Shown here piece after piece: positions 8,771 through 18,049 of a stretch of 64,000 bases of DNA. Both the position numbers and the translations under genes were made by a program. The stretch spans positions 1-64,000 of the forward strand of contig WGLQ01000005.1 of the NCBI GenBank assembly GCA_016125495.1, written 5' to 3'. This stretch comes from Hyphomicrobiales bacterium. Lineage in GTDB: Bacteria; Pseudomonadota; Alphaproteobacteria; Rhizobiales; RI-29. Numbering within the stretch: position 1 is the stretch's first letter; the number at the start of each line of letters is the position of its first letter. The notes beneath the pieces are model-generated. The model worked only from the letters and a program-made list of their open reading frames with translations. It searched no databases and was not told where the DNA came from.

Positions 8771-9457
8771 CTATCGCGGCGGCATGGCGAGCAGGCTGGC
8801 GAGCAACACGGTAATGGCGGCGCACCAGCTCGCGGCAATCCGCGTGGCGATGCCGCTCCAGGTCATCCACCCTCGTTTCGTCAGCCAGCGCACCAGGGTG
8901 ACCAAAACGACGACGAGAATGGCGACGGCCGCCACGATCCCGAGCACGAACCACCACCACTGGTCGTCGGCCGGCCCGTCGAGATAGCCGGAAAGCCCCA
9001 TCGAGGCTCCGATGAGGAGGCCGCCGGGCCAGGCGAGCCATGGCATGGCAAAGCCCGAGGCGGCATAGGTGGCGCCGGCCGCCGCGAAGCCGGCGAGGGG
9101 GATGAAGGCGTAGACCTCGAGGCCGTGGCGCTCGGGAACGAGAAGGCCGGCAACGAGCCCGACGGCGAGGGCCAGAAGGGCGATGTGAACGGTTCGGGGG
9201 CCTGTGCCGTCGCGACGCCGAGAGGTCTCGAGCCCGTAATAGAGTGCGATGGCGAGTACGCCGAGGAGGATGCTCGGGGTCATGACCGCGTGCACCATGC
9301 CGGACTCGAGATAGGTCGAGTTCTCGTGGATGCCGTGCGCGGCGGCCGGATGCGATGCCCCCGCGAGTGCCAGGAATGCAGTGATCGCCATCGGCGCGGC
9401 GCGGCGGCGACCTCGATGGACAGATGGCGGTGCCGGCGCGACGGACGGCTCGAACAT
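8771..9457 (-). CDS. Membrane protein paired with HupE/UreJ-like protein
   Basis: 228 residues with a signal-like N-terminus ending at SHPAAAHGIHEN, then about six hydrophobic helices (for example HAVMTPSILLGVLAIALYYG and WWWFVLGIVAAVAILVVVLV). The ATG sits inside the stop of the upstream HupE/UreJ-like gene (TGATG), so the two are translationally coupled and probably form one complex. The His-rich start after the signal (HGIHE) resembles the AH-x-G opening of HupE proteins, hinting at a diverged relative or second subunit for metal handling. No named family was recognised. Confidence 0.6.
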   Translation of the reverse strand: MFEPSVAPAPPSVHRGRRRAAPMAITAFLALAGASHPAAAHGIHENSTYLESGMVHAVMTPSILLGVLAIALYYGLETSRRRDGTGPRTVHIALLALAVGLVAGLLVPERHGLEVYAFIPLAGFAAAGATYAASGFAMPWLAWPGGLLIGASMGLSGYLDGPADDQWWWFVLGIVAAVAILVVVLVTLVRWLTKRGWMTWSGIATRIAASWCAAITVLLASLLAMPPR

Positions 9458-10080
9458 CAGGCCCCCACCAGGAACCAGACGCCCATGCCACCAATCAAGC
9501 CGCCGGCGATACGGCTCACCCAGCCGTCGACCAGCCGGCCGAGGAGCAGGCCGAAGGCGATGCCGAGGATGTGGATCGCGCCAGTGGCAACGACGAAGCC
9601 GAAGCCGTAGGCGACCGGGTCGACGGCGGTCGGCAGTTCCGCACCATGCGCCCATCCGTGATAGATGGCGAAGGCGCCGACGATGACGAGGGCGATGGAT
9701 TCGGGCGCCCGCCAGGCGGCCAGGATGGCGAGGCCGAGAACGATGACCGAGAGAGCGATGGCGATCTCGACCGGTCCGACCGGAACGCCTTGCATGCCGA
9801 GCACGCCACCAAGTGCCATCACCAGGGGAAACGTGATGGGCAGCGACCAGACGGAACGGCCGCCGATCTGGGCGCCCCAGATGCCGACGGCGAGCATGGC
9901 GAGGAGGTGGTCGGGGCCGGCAATCGGATGCTGGAGGCCGCTCAGGAACCCGCCCGCCTCGCCGGCGACGTGCGCGGCGGCATCGCCCGGCCAGCCCATG
10001 CATGCGACGGCCACGAGAGCCAGCATTGCCAGCCCGCAGCGCAGTCGTTGGATCGCCGGGCCATGCTCCGAGTGCCTCAT
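9457..10080 (-). CDS. HupE/UreJ-family membrane protein (probable nickel/cobalt uptake)
   Basis: 207 residues, the usual HupE/UreJ size. After a signal-like segment ending in AAAHVAG comes GGFLSGLQHPIAGPDHLLAM, the diagnostic His-Pro-x5-Asp-His signature of helix 1. Further His residues occur in IYHGWAHGAE and GAIHILGI. Family members are secondary carriers for nickel or cobalt, usually beside hydrogenase, urease or cobalamin genes. None of these is visible here; instead a molybdopterin oxidoreductase ends 57 bases upstream on the same strand and a second membrane protein is coupled downstream. Confidence 0.82.
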   Translation of the reverse strand: MRHSEHGPAIQRLRCGLAMLALVAVACMGWPGDAAAHVAGEAGGFLSGLQHPIAGPDHLLAMLAVGIWGAQIGGRSVWSLPITFPLVMALGGVLGMQGVPVGPVEIAIALSVIVLGLAILAAWRAPESIALVIVGAFAIYHGWAHGAELPTAVDPVAYGFGFVVATGAIHILGIAFGLLLGRLVDGWVSRIAGGLIGGMGVWFLVGA

Positions 10081-10136
10081 ATCACAATCTCCTCTCAGCC
10101 AGTTTCGCGCGCCAGTCGATCAGAGGTCGATGTCGG

Positions 10137-12287
10137 TCATGCGACAACGTGGCCCGCGCTTTCACTCTCGTCTCGTCGAGGGGTCGCCTCGTCTTCCGAC
10201 TGTACCGGGCGAGCCCAGACGGCATTATCGTGGAACGCGGCGCCACCGACAGGTGGCGCGGGGTCCGCACCGGTCAGGGTGTTGATGCCCTCGCCCGCCT
10301 CGAAATGGTCGTTCGGCGTGATGCTCTCGACGATCAGCACGCCGGGCAGGACGCCATCGAAGGCCTTCGCGGTGACGATCACCTCGCCACGGGCGTTGCC
10401 GAGGCGCAGGCGCTGGCCATCATGGGCCCCGAGGCTCGCAAGGTCGCTTGGGTGGACCAGCACCTTCGGACCGCCTTCGCGCGCACGGCTCGTCGGGGTC
10501 TCGGTGAAGGTCGAATTCAGGAAGTTGCGGGCGGGACTGGTGGCAAGCCGGAAGGGATGCCGGGCGTCGGCCGCCTCTGTGATGCGCCAATAGTCGGGCA
10601 AGCGCGGCATGGTGCTCGCATCGCCCACCGGACGCTCGCTGCGTGCTTGCAGCCCCGCCCAGTCGGCCGCGAACTGGAAGCGGCCATCGCTGGTCTCGAA
10701 ACCGTCGAGGAAATGAGCCTTCTCGAATGGGAGTGCGCAGTCGATCCAGCGCCGTTCAACGAGTTCGGACCAGCCTGGAAAGCCGGAAGCGCGCAGCGTT
10801 CGATCGAGAATCTCGGGCGCCTCGAGGCGGAAGCCTTCGTGCGCGTCGGCGATCCCGAGGCGGGCGGCGAGTTCGCGGATGACCCAATGGTTCGAGCGGC
10901 ACTCGGCGGGCGGATCCACCAGTTTCGGTCCGGCGAGGAGGTGGGTCTGGCCGGACGAGATGTAAATGTCTTCGTACTCGGTGAACATCGCGGCGGGCAG
11001 CACGACGTCCGCATAGCGTGCCGTCTCGGTCATGAACTGCTCGTGGACGGCGACGAAGAGGTCATCGCGCGAGATGCCGCGCTTGACGAGCCGCTGATCC
11101 GGGGCGACCGAGACCGGGTTGGTGTTCTGGATGAAGAGCGCGGAGACGGGTCCGCCGCCATCGAGGGCGATGGCATCGCCGGTCAGCGCCGGGCCGATGC
11201 AACTCATGTCGATGATGCGCGTCGTGCGGTCGAGCAGTTCGCGACCGACGATGAGGCTCTTGTCGATGTCGTAAATCGCCGAGTTGCTCTGCAAGGCGCC
11301 GCCGCCCTCGTGCTGCCAGGCGCCGGTGACGACCGGTATACAGCAGGCGGCGTGCATGCTCATGGCGCCGTTGCGACTGCGCGAAAAACCATAGCCGAGG
11401 CGCAGCAGCGTGCGCGGGTGCTCGCCGACGAGACGGGCGAAGGCCTCGATCTCGTCGACGGAAAGGCCGGTGATCGCGGCAGCCCACTCCGGTGTGCGGC
11501 TGCGCACGTGGTCCTCGAGTTCGTCAGTGCCGCTGGCATAGCGCCAGAGGTATTCGCGGTCGGCATGGCCGTCGCGAAAGAGGATATGGAGCACGCCACA
11601 GGCCAGCGCGGCATCCGTTCCCGGGCGGATGACGAGGGGGAGTTCGGCCTGCTCGAGGGTGGCATTGCGGTAGATGTCGACGGCGACGATGCGGGCGCCC
11701 CGTTCCTTCCTGGCGCGCGTTGCATGCGCCATCACGTTGACCTGGGTGTGCACCGCGTTGGTTCCCCAGAGCACGATGACGTCGGACTTGGCCATCTCGC
11801 GCGGATCGACCCCCCGACGCTTGCCGTGGCCGACGACCCAGCCGGCGACGGGCAGCGCGATGCAGATCGTCTCGCCCTGCCGGGAATAGCGCTTGGCGTG
11901 GCGGAGCCGGTGGATGCCGTCGCGCTGCAGCAGGCCCATCGTGCCTGCATAGAAGTAGGGCCAGACGGCTTCGGACCCATGTCGGCGCTCGGCCTCGATG
12001 AGGCCTTCGGCGACACGGTCGAGGGCCTCGTCCCACGAGCAGCGCTCGAACTGGCCGGCGCCCTTCGGGCCGACCCTGCGCAGCGGATGGAGGAGGCGGT
12101 CCGGATGGTTCGCGCGCTCGGCATAGCGCGCGACCTTGGCGCAGATGACGCCGTCCGTGTAGGTGTTGTCGCGCGCGCCGCGCACGCGGCCGATCAAGCC
12201 GTCGGGCATCACGTCGATGTCGAGGGCGCAGGTCGAGGGACAATCGTGCGGGCAGGCCGAGTGGCCGATGCGGAGTGGCTTGGTCAT
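10137..12287 (-). CDS. Molybdopterin-dependent oxidoreductase with N-terminal [4Fe-4S] site (DMSO reductase superfamily)
   Basis: 716 residues. Cys12, Cys16 and Cys20 in CPHDCPSTC plus Cys49 in GVICAKV form the N-terminal [4Fe-4S] motif. Later blocks match the bis-MGD fold: WDEALDRVAEGL, LWGTNAVHTQVNVM, IVAVDIYRNAT, LFIQNTNPVSVAPD, DVVLPAAMFTEYEDIY, and a C-terminal cap with RNFLNSTF and GVLIVESITPNDH. There is no Tat signal, so it is probably cytoplasmic and works with a soluble electron partner. The start is the ATG giving MTKPLRIGHSACPHDC. The substrate is unknown. It may head a leftward transcript including HupE-like, membrane, Rid and secreted-hydrolase genes; a GNAT gene is divergent. 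Confidence 0.87.
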   Translation of the reverse strand: MTKPLRIGHSACPHDCPSTCALDIDVMPDGLIGRVRGARDNTYTDGVICAKVARYAERANHPDRLLHPLRRVGPKGAGQFERCSWDEALDRVAEGLIEAERRHGSEAVWPYFYAGTMGLLQRDGIHRLRHAKRYSRQGETICIALPVAGWVVGHGKRRGVDPREMAKSDVIVLWGTNAVHTQVNVMAHATRARKERGARIVAVDIYRNATLEQAELPLVIRPGTDAALACGVLHILFRDGHADREYLWRYASGTDELEDHVRSRTPEWAAAITGLSVDEIEAFARLVGEHPRTLLRLGYGFSRSRNGAMSMHAACCIPVVTGAWQHEGGGALQSNSAIYDIDKSLIVGRELLDRTTRIIDMSCIGPALTGDAIALDGGGPVSALFIQNTNPVSVAPDQRLVKRGISRDDLFVAVHEQFMTETARYADVVLPAAMFTEYEDIYISSGQTHLLAGPKLVDPPAECRSNHWVIRELAARLGIADAHEGFRLEAPEILDRTLRASGFPGWSELVERRWIDCALPFEKAHFLDGFETSDGRFQFAADWAGLQARSERPVGDASTMPRLPDYWRITEAADARHPFRLATSPARNFLNSTFTETPTSRAREGGPKVLVHPSDLASLGAHDGQRLRLGNARGEVIVTAKAFDGVLPGVLIVESITPNDHFEAGEGINTLTGADPAPPVGGAAFHDNAVWARPVQSEDEATPRRDESESAGHVVA

Positions 12288-12398
12288 GGGCGGCCGTCCC
12301 TTCCTGGCGATCGCAACCGTTTTACGGCCTGACGCGGACCAGCGGCAAGGCGAATTGGGGGGCGCAGCGCATATCGCGCGCAACCGGTGGAGGATGCG

Positions 12399-12872
12399 AT
12401 GACGGAACCTGGAAAGGAAAATCGACCGCGGATCAGGCCGGTGGTGCCGGGCGAGCATGCGCGCTGGCTCGAGATGTTCGAGGCCTATGCGGCATTCTAC
12501 CGGGTGACGCTGCCCGAGGGCGCAGCCGGGACCGTCTGGGGCTGGATCGCGGATGCGGGCGAGCCCTTCTGGTGCGACGTCGCCGAGGCAGCGGACGGGC
12601 GGCTCGTCGGGCTCGTGCAATACCAGCTCATGCACCGTTCACTCGGCGGCGGGCACGTCGTCTATCTCAGCGATCTCTACGTCGAGCCGGGCATCCGGGG
12701 CGGCGGCACGGGGCGGGCGCTGATCGAGCACGTCATCGCGTTCGCGCGGGCGCGCGGCATCGCGAACGTGCGCTGGCTGACGCAGGAGTTCAATTACCCG
12801 GCGCGGACCCTCTACGACACTTTCGCGCCGAAGTCGGATTTCATTCTCTATTCGGTGCCGACGGGGGCGTGA
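12399..12872 (+). CDS. GNAT-family N-acetyltransferase
   Basis: 157 residues. Motif A is VEPGIRGGGTGRALIEHVI, containing the R-x-x-G-x-G acetyl-CoA pyrophosphate loop, followed by WLTQEFNYPARTLYDTF, the usual terminal helix that packs on CoA. The ATG at 12399 is preceded by GGAGG five bases upstream, which favours it over the in-frame GTG at 12387. It is divergent from the molybdopterin oxidoreductase and convergent with betC, separated by 24 bases. The substrate amine is not predictable. Confidence 0.87.
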   Translation: MTEPGKENRPRIRPVVPGEHARWLEMFEAYAAFYRVTLPEGAAGTVWGWIADAGEPFWCDVAEAADGRLVGLVQYQLMHRSLGGGHVVYLSDLYVEPGIRGGGTGRALIEHVIAFARARGIANVRWLTQEFNYPARTLYDTFAPKSDFILYSVPTGA

Positions 12873-12896
12873 ACCGGAACGCGGCAGGCGCGCGCG

Positions 12897-14402
12897 TCAC
12901 TCGCTCCGGGGAAAGCGCTTCGACGTCTCGAGGATGTTGAGGTCCATGTGATTGCGCATGTAGCGCTCGGACGCCTTCTGCAGGGGCTGGAAGTCCCAGG
13001 GGAAGTAATTGCCGTTGCGCAGTGCTTCATAGACCACCCATCGGCGCGCCTGGCTCTCGCGCACCTCGGCATCGAAGCGGGCCATGTCCCAGCGGGCGGC
13101 GACGGCGGCGGCCATGCGGGCTGTTGCCCCGGCGTGGGCGGGGTCGCCCGCGAGGTTGGAAAGCTCGTGCGGGTCGGCCTCGAGGTCGAAGAGCATCGGG
13201 GCGTCGGCCTCGCAGTGGATATATTTCCACTTTCCATCGCGGATGCCCACCAGCGGGGCGATCGAGGCCTCGGCGGCGTACTCCATGAGCACGGGCGAGG
13301 TTCGGGGTATGCCGCGGGCGAGCGGCAGCAGGCTCTCGCCGTCCGTCCAGGTCAAGACGTCGGCAAGGTCGATGCCGGCGAGATCGGCGAGGGTCGGCGT
13401 CACGTCCATGGTCGAGACGGGAGCGGTGACGAGGCGCGGGGCCAGACCAGGGGCGGCGATCATCAGCGGCACGCGGGCCGAGCCCTCGAAGAAGTTCATC
13501 TTGTACCAGAGGCCGCGCTCGCCAAGCATGTCGCCGTGGTCGGAGACGAAAACGACGATCGCCTCCTGGCGGGTCGCCTCGAGGGCAGAGAAAATCTCGC
13601 CGATCTTGTCGTCGAGGTAGGAGATGTTGGCGAAATAGGCGCGGCGGGCCCGGCGGATGTGCTCGTCGCGGATGTCGTAGCTGCACCAGTCGTTGGCATC
13701 GAAGATGCGGCGGGCGTGGGCGTCGTGCGCCTCGTAGGGCATGGCGGGGACGACGGGCAACAGGTGGCCGCAGTCCGCGTACAGATCCCAGTAGCGGCGA
13801 CGGGCGACGAAGGGGTCGTGCGGATGGGTGAAGCTCACCGTCAGCATCCAGGGCCGCTCGTCGGCGCCGCGGGCGAGATCGTAGACCTTGCGCACGGCGT
13901 GGTAGGCGACCTCGTCATCGTATTCGAGCTGGTTCGTGATTTCGGCGACGCCGGCGCCGGTGACCGAGGCCATGTTGTGATACCACCAGTCGATGCGCTC
14001 GCCGGGCTTGCGGTAGTCGGGGGTCCAGCCGAAGTCGGCGGGATAAATATCCGTGGTCAGTCGCTCCTCGAAGCCGTGCAATTGATCCGGTCCGACGAAG
14101 TGCATCTTGCCGGAAAGGCAGGTCTGGTAGCCGGCCCGGCGCAGGTGATGGGCATAGGTCGGGATCGCGGAGGCGAATTCGGCGGCATTGTCGTAGACGC
14201 GGGTGCGCGAGGGGAGCTGGCCAGACATGAAGCTCGCGCGGCCCGGGGCGCAGAGCGGGGAGGCCGTATAGGCGTTGGCGAAGCGCACCGAGCGGGTGGC
14301 GAGCGCGGCAAGGTGCGGCGTGCGCAGGAATTCGGCTGGACCGTCGGGAAAGAAGGTCCCGGCGAGCTGATCGACCATGACGACGAGTATGTTGGGGCGC
14401 AC
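12897..14402 (-). CDS. betC: Choline-sulfatase
   Basis: 501 residues, the typical BetC length. ILVVMVDQLAG gives the first metal Asp, and SPLCAPGRASFMSGQLPSR places the formylglycine Cys at residue 51 in C-x-P-x-R. The following TRVYDNAAEF and LSGKMHFVGPDQLHGFEERL blocks are characteristic of choline-sulfatases, as is the C-terminal extension with VYEALRNGNYFPWDFQP. It hydrolyses choline-O-sulfate to choline and sulfate, feeding glycine-betaine osmoprotectant synthesis. Unlike rhizobial betICBA clusters, no betA, betB or betI is adjacent. Translation starts at GTG with GAGGA nine bases before it. A Rid-family gene lies 36 bases upstream on the same strand. Confidence 0.93.
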   Translation of the reverse strand: MRPNILVVMVDQLAGTFFPDGPAEFLRTPHLAALATRSVRFANAYTASPLCAPGRASFMSGQLPSRTRVYDNAAEFASAIPTYAHHLRRAGYQTCLSGKMHFVGPDQLHGFEERLTTDIYPADFGWTPDYRKPGERIDWWYHNMASVTGAGVAEITNQLEYDDEVAYHAVRKVYDLARGADERPWMLTVSFTHPHDPFVARRRYWDLYADCGHLLPVVPAMPYEAHDAHARRIFDANDWCSYDIRDEHIRRARRAYFANISYLDDKIGEIFSALEATRQEAIVVFVSDHGDMLGERGLWYKMNFFEGSARVPLMIAAPGLAPRLVTAPVSTMDVTPTLADLAGIDLADVLTWTDGESLLPLARGIPRTSPVLMEYAAEASIAPLVGIRDGKWKYIHCEADAPMLFDLEADPHELSNLAGDPAHAGATARMAAAVAARWDMARFDAEVRESQARRWVVYEALRNGNYFPWDFQPLQKASERYMRNHMDLNILETSKRFPRSE

Positions 14403-14438
14403 GGCTGACGTCCTCGGTCGTGGCAGCGGGGAGCGCCG

Positions 14439-14831
14439 TCAGCCCGGCGCGCTCATGCGCCGGCGCGCCGTGACCTCGATCTCGATCCGGATCGCGGGGT
14501 CGATCAATTCCGCAACGAACATCGTGGCGGCGGGACGCGCCTTGGCGAAGGCCTCGGAAAGGAGCGGGAAGCAGGGCTCGAACTCGGTGCGGTCGGGCAG
14601 GATGTAGGTGACGCGCACGACATCGTCCAACGAGGAACCGGCGGCGGTGAGCGCGGCCGAAATGTTGTCGAGGGTCTGGCGGCATTGGGCGACGACGCCA
14701 TCCGCCAGCGTCATCGTCTTGTAGTCGAAACCGGTGGTGCCGGAGACGAAAATCCATTCGCCGTCGACGACGGCACGCGAATAGCCGACGAGGCTCTCGA
14801 AGCGTGAGCCCGACGAAATGTGCTGGCGCAT
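14439..14831 (-). CDS. Rid (YjgF/YER057c/UK114) family protein
   Basis: 130 residues: a Rid fold with WIFVSGTTGFDYKTM, QCRQTLDNISAALTAAGSS and IRIEIEVTARRR. As in the other Rid protein at 8.2-8.7 kb, the position of the catalytic RidA Arg appears not conserved (AATMFVAELI in the equivalent strand). The ATG at 14831 is chosen over an upstream TTG because GGAGGA sits nine bases before it. It is followed by betC on the same strand and may be co-transcribed with it; a direct role in choline sulfate use is not established. Confidence 0.8.
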   Translation of the reverse strand: MRQHISSGSRFESLVGYSRAVVDGEWIFVSGTTGFDYKTMTLADGVVAQCRQTLDNISAALTAAGSSLDDVVRVTYILPDRTEFEPCFPLLSEAFAKARPAATMFVAELIDPAIRIEIEVTARRRMSAPG

Positions 14832-14920
14832 GGCGGATTGTCCTCCTGGCAACGGTGGGTGGGCATACCGGGCGGTTGGTCGAGTGGCCCCGCCGCCCGG
14901 TGCGCGCGTGCCGAACCGCC

Positions 14921-15343
14921 TCAGCCGACGATTTCGTCGAGACGGAAGTTGAGCTCGATCTCGCGGGCCGCCGATTCCGGTTTGTCGGAGCCGTGCACCG
15001 AGTTCTCGCCGACCGACTTGGCAAAGAGCTTGCGGATGGTGCCCGGGTCGGCGTCTGCCGGGTTGGTCTTGCCCATCACGGTGCGGTACTTGGCGATCGC
15101 ATCCTCGCCCTCCAGCACCTGGACGACGATCGGGCCGGAGGTCATGAACTCGACCAGTTCGCCGTAGAAGCCGCGCCCGGCGTGCTCCTCGTAGAACTTC
15201 TCGGCCTGCGCCCGCGTCCAGCGGACCCGCTTCTGGGCGACGATGCGAAGACCTGCCTCCTCGATCACGGCGTTGATCTTGCCGGTGAGGTTGCGGGCGG
15301 TGGCATCGGGTTTGATGATGGAGAACGTGCGCTGGACAGCCAT
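14921..15343 (-). CDS. ndk: Nucleoside diphosphate kinase
   Basis: 140 residues, full family length. The start [20 protein letters not shown] and the active-site block [16 protein letters not shown], with the phosphorylated His, are unmistakable. It transfers the gamma-phosphate of ATP to NDPs and dNDPs in the cytoplasm. It is divergent from the ABC-F gene across about 150 bases. The open frame continues upstream of the chosen ATG but without family character. Confidence 0.97.
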   Translation of the reverse strand: MAVQRTFSIIKPDATARNLTGKINAVIEEAGLRIVAQKRVRWTRAQAEKFYEEHAGRGFYGELVEFMTSGPIVVQVLEGEDAIAKYRTVMGKTNPADADPGTIRKLFAKSVGENSVHGSDKPESAAREIELNFRLDEIVG

Positions 15344-15494
15344 CGGGGGGCCTTTCGTCTCGGTGTCGGGGTTGGGCTCTGATCGGGCGGAGCTATAGCC
15401 TTGCCGCCCGCCGCCAGCAAGCATTGGGCGTCGCGGTGCGGCGGACGCGTGCCGGCAGGTGACGCGGGCCGGCCATGGCGCTATGTGCACGGCC

Positions 15495-17417
15495 ATGCTG
15501 CACATCAACGACATCACCTTCCGCATCGACGGAAAGCCGATCTTCGAGAGCGCGACGGCGGGCATCCCGACCGGTCACAAGGTCGGCCTCGTCGGGCGCA
15601 ACGGGGCCGGCAAGACGACGCTGCTCAGGCTCGTCACCGGAGAACTCGCGCTCGACGGGGGAAGCATCTCGACGGCCAAGGCCGCACGCATCGGCATCGT
15701 CGCGCAGGAGGCACCGGGCGGGCCGGAAAGCCTCGTCGAGTGGGTGCTCCAGGCGGACCTCGAGCGCGCGGCCCTGCTCGCGGAGGCCGAGACGGCGAGT
15801 GATGGGCACCGCATCGCCGAGATTCACCAGCGCCTCGCCGACATCGACGCCCACGCGGCACCGGCGCGGGCCGCCACCATCCTCTCGGGCCTCGGTTTCG
15901 ACGAGGCGGCACAGGCGCGGCCCTGCGGCTCCTTTTCGGGTGGCTGGCGGATGCGCGTAGCGCTCGCGGCCGCGCTCTTTGCGAGTCCCGAGGTGCTGCT
16001 GCTCGACGAGCCGACCAACTACCTCGACCTCGAGGGTGCGCTCTGGCTCGAGACCTTCATCGCGCGCTATCCGCACACGGTCCTCATCGTCAGTCACGAC
16101 CGCGATCTCCTCAACAAGGCGGTCGGCAGCATCCTGCATCTCGATCGCGGCAAGCTCACCCTCTATTCGGGGGGCTACGATGACTTCGAGCGTCAGCGCC
16201 GCGAGCGCCAGCGCCTCGACCTCAAACTCAAGGCCAAGCAGGACGACCAGCGCCGCCACATGGAGGCGTTCGTCGAGCGCTTTCGGGCCAAGGCCACCAA
16301 GGCGCGTCAGGCACAGAGCCGCTTGAAGGCGCTCGAGCGCATGCAACCCATCGCCGAGGTCATCGAGCGTCGCGTCGCGCCTTTCATCTTTCCGAGCCCG
16401 GCCAAGAAGCTCGGCGATCCGCTCCTTCGGCTCGAGGGGGCGAGCGTCGGCTACGGCGAGGGCCCACCCGTGCTCGCCGGCCTCTCGCTCAGGATCGACG
16501 AGGACGATCGCATCGGCCTGCTCGGGGCGAACGGCAATGGCAAGTCGACCTTCGCCAAGCTGATCTCGGGCCGGCTCGAGCCGCGCGAGGGGCTGCGCCG
16601 CTGCTCCAAGAAGCTCACGTTCGGCTATTTCGCGCAGCATCAGCTCGACGAACTCGACCCCGCCGGCTCGCCCTATACGCATATCGCCGCCCTGATGCCC
16701 GAGGCGACGGAAGCCCAGAAGCGGGCAAAGCTCGGCGCCCTCGGCTTCGGCGCCGACAAGGCGGACACGAAATGCGCGCATCTCTCGGGCGGCGAGAAGG
16801 CCAGGCTGCTGTTCGCGATCGCCACGTTCGAGGGCCCTCACATCCTCATCCTCGACGAGCCGACCAACCATCTCGACGTCGACAGCCGCGAGGCGCTCGT
16901 CATGGCGCTCAACGAGTACGAAGGGGCGGTCATCCTCATCAGCCACGACCGGCATCTGATCGAGGCGACGGCCGACCGGCTCTGGGTCGTGAGGGATGGC
17001 TCGGTCCGGCCCTACGACGGCGACATCGAGAGCTATCGGATGGAATGCCTCGCCGAGCGGGGCGGACGGGGGCGGCGGGGAGGTCAGAACAGCGGGGCGG
17101 CGGCCAGGGCGGGCGGCGATGGTGACCCGCGAGGAAGCGAATTGCGCTCGGGCGACCGGCGGACGTCGGCGCTCCGGCGGGCCGATCTCGCACCGTTGCG
17201 CAAGGAGATCGCGGGCCACGAGCGGCGCATGGAGGACCTTTCCTCCAAGATCGCCCGGCTCGATGCCGCCCTCTCGGACGTCGATCTCTATCAGCGCGAG
17301 CCGGACAAGGTCGCGCGCTATGCGCAAAAGCGCGCCGAACTCGCCCGTGACCTCGAGGAGACGGAAGCCGCCTGGCTGGAGGCGAGCGAGTTGCTGGAGA
17401 GTGGCGGGGGGAAATAG
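15495..17417 (+). CDS. ABC-F family ATP-binding protein (YheS-like)
   Basis: 640 residues with two ABC domains and no membrane segments, the ABC-F layout. Domain 1 has Walker [10 protein letters not shown] (34-42), signature FSGGW and Walker [12 protein letters not shown]; domain 2 has [18 protein letters not shown] and [12 protein letters not shown] charged linker ([16 protein letters not shown] and [20 protein letters not shown]) corresponds to the P-site tRNA interaction motif. A Gly/Arg-rich stretch precedes a C-terminal coiled coil ([20 protein letters not shown]). The size and arrangement fit the YheS group, thought to act on ribosomes. The start is the ATG giving [13 protein letters not shown]. 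Confidence 0.92.
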   Translation: MLHINDITFRIDGKPIFESATAGIPTGHKVGLVGRNGAGKTTLLRLVTGELALDGGSISTAKAARIGIVAQEAPGGPESLVEWVLQADLERAALLAEAETASDGHRIAEIHQRLADIDAHAAPARAATILSGLGFDEAAQARPCGSFSGGWRMRVALAAALFASPEVLLLDEPTNYLDLEGALWLETFIARYPHTVLIVSHDRDLLNKAVGSILHLDRGKLTLYSGGYDDFERQRRERQRLDLKLKAKQDDQRRHMEAFVERFRAKATKARQAQSRLKALERMQPIAEVIERRVAPFIFPSPAKKLGDPLLRLEGASVGYGEGPPVLAGLSLRIDEDDRIGLLGANGNGKSTFAKLISGRLEPREGLRRCSKKLTFGYFAQHQLDELDPAGSPYTHIAALMPEATEAQKRAKLGALGFGADKADTKCAHLSGGEKARLLFAIATFEGPHILILDEPTNHLDVDSREALVMALNEYEGAVILISHDRHLIEATADRLWVVRDGSVRPYDGDIESYRMECLAERGGRGRRGGQNSGAAARAGGDGDPRGSELRSGDRRTSALRRADLAPLRKEIAGHERRMEDLSSKIARLDAALSDVDLYQREPDKVARYAQKRAELARDLEETEAAWLEASELLESGGGK

Positions 17418-17443
17418 TCGAGCGGCAACGGGAGCGCAAGAGA

Positions 17444-18037
17444 ATGGTCGGCTTTGCAAGGCTCTGGCGTGATCGCTACGGCGATGTTCCGCCCCTCGGA
17501 CATGACCTGCGTCAAGAGCGCGCCGGAAGCTGGGCGCGCGCCTACGGCCTGCCAGGCGGCAAGCGCTACGCCACGACGGCAGGCGAGCAGGCCGAGATCG
17601 CGGCGCGCGCCGAGGCGATCGCGGCGTTCGTCCTCGGTGGGGCCGACGCCGAGGCTTGGGTCGTTGGCAGCTTCGTCGATGGGAGTGGGCGCAAGTACAA
17701 GAAACGGGTCAAGCGAAGCATCGGCCTGCCCGCTGGTGTGCGACCGACCATGAACTGGCGCGAGGCCGATGGCGACAGTGGCGGGGAGGGCGAGCCCGGA
17801 GCGCGCTGGCTCGCCTATGCGCGCTCGCTTCGCTGGCAGCCCGGGTGCTGGGCCGATCTTCTCGCCGACATCGCGGACGATCGCATCGCCAACGTCGTTT
17901 TCGTCTCCCCGGACGCGGGCCGGGTCTTTGCGCCCTATGACGGGGGCTTCGACGTGATCCTCGAGGGCGAGGGCGAAGTCGAGCGATTGCGTGCGCTCTT
18001 CACACCCTGGCTCTCGCCGCGCGTGGACGGGCTTTGA
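17444..18037 (+). CDS. Conserved-looking hypothetical protein (possibly DUF3885-like)
   Basis: 197 residues, soluble, no signal. The pattern LWRDRYGDVPPLGHDLR at the start, then KRVKRSIGLPAGVRPTMNW, and VVFVSPDAGRVFAPYDGGFD near the end look like one compact domain; the last block recalls DUF3885 proteins, but this is a weak memory-based match. It follows the ABC-F gene by 26 bases on the same strand, so it may be co-transcribed, and is convergent with the methyltransferase gene 12 bases away. No function is proposed. Confidence 0.65.
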   Translation: MVGFARLWRDRYGDVPPLGHDLRQERAGSWARAYGLPGGKRYATTAGEQAEIAARAEAIAAFVLGGADAEAWVVGSFVDGSGRKYKKRVKRSIGLPAGVRPTMNWREADGDSGGEGEPGARWLAYARSLRWQPGCWADLLADIADDRIANVVFVSPDAGRVFAPYDGGFDVILEGEGEVERLRALFTPWLSPRVDGL

Positions 18038-18049
18038 CCGCCAGCCGCT

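Noticed and set aside
10002-12332. 776-codon open frame antisense to the molybdopterin oxidoreductase
   Set aside because: No motif; the minus strand has the iron-sulfur and MGD motifs in order.
12948-14408. 486-codon open frame antisense to betC
   Set aside because: The betC strand carries the complete choline-sulfatase signature; the antisense product is Gly/Val/Asp-rich noise.
15393-17459. 688-codon open frame antisense to the ABC-F gene
   Set aside because: Codon third-position bias leaves antisense frames open; the ABC-F reading is unambiguous.
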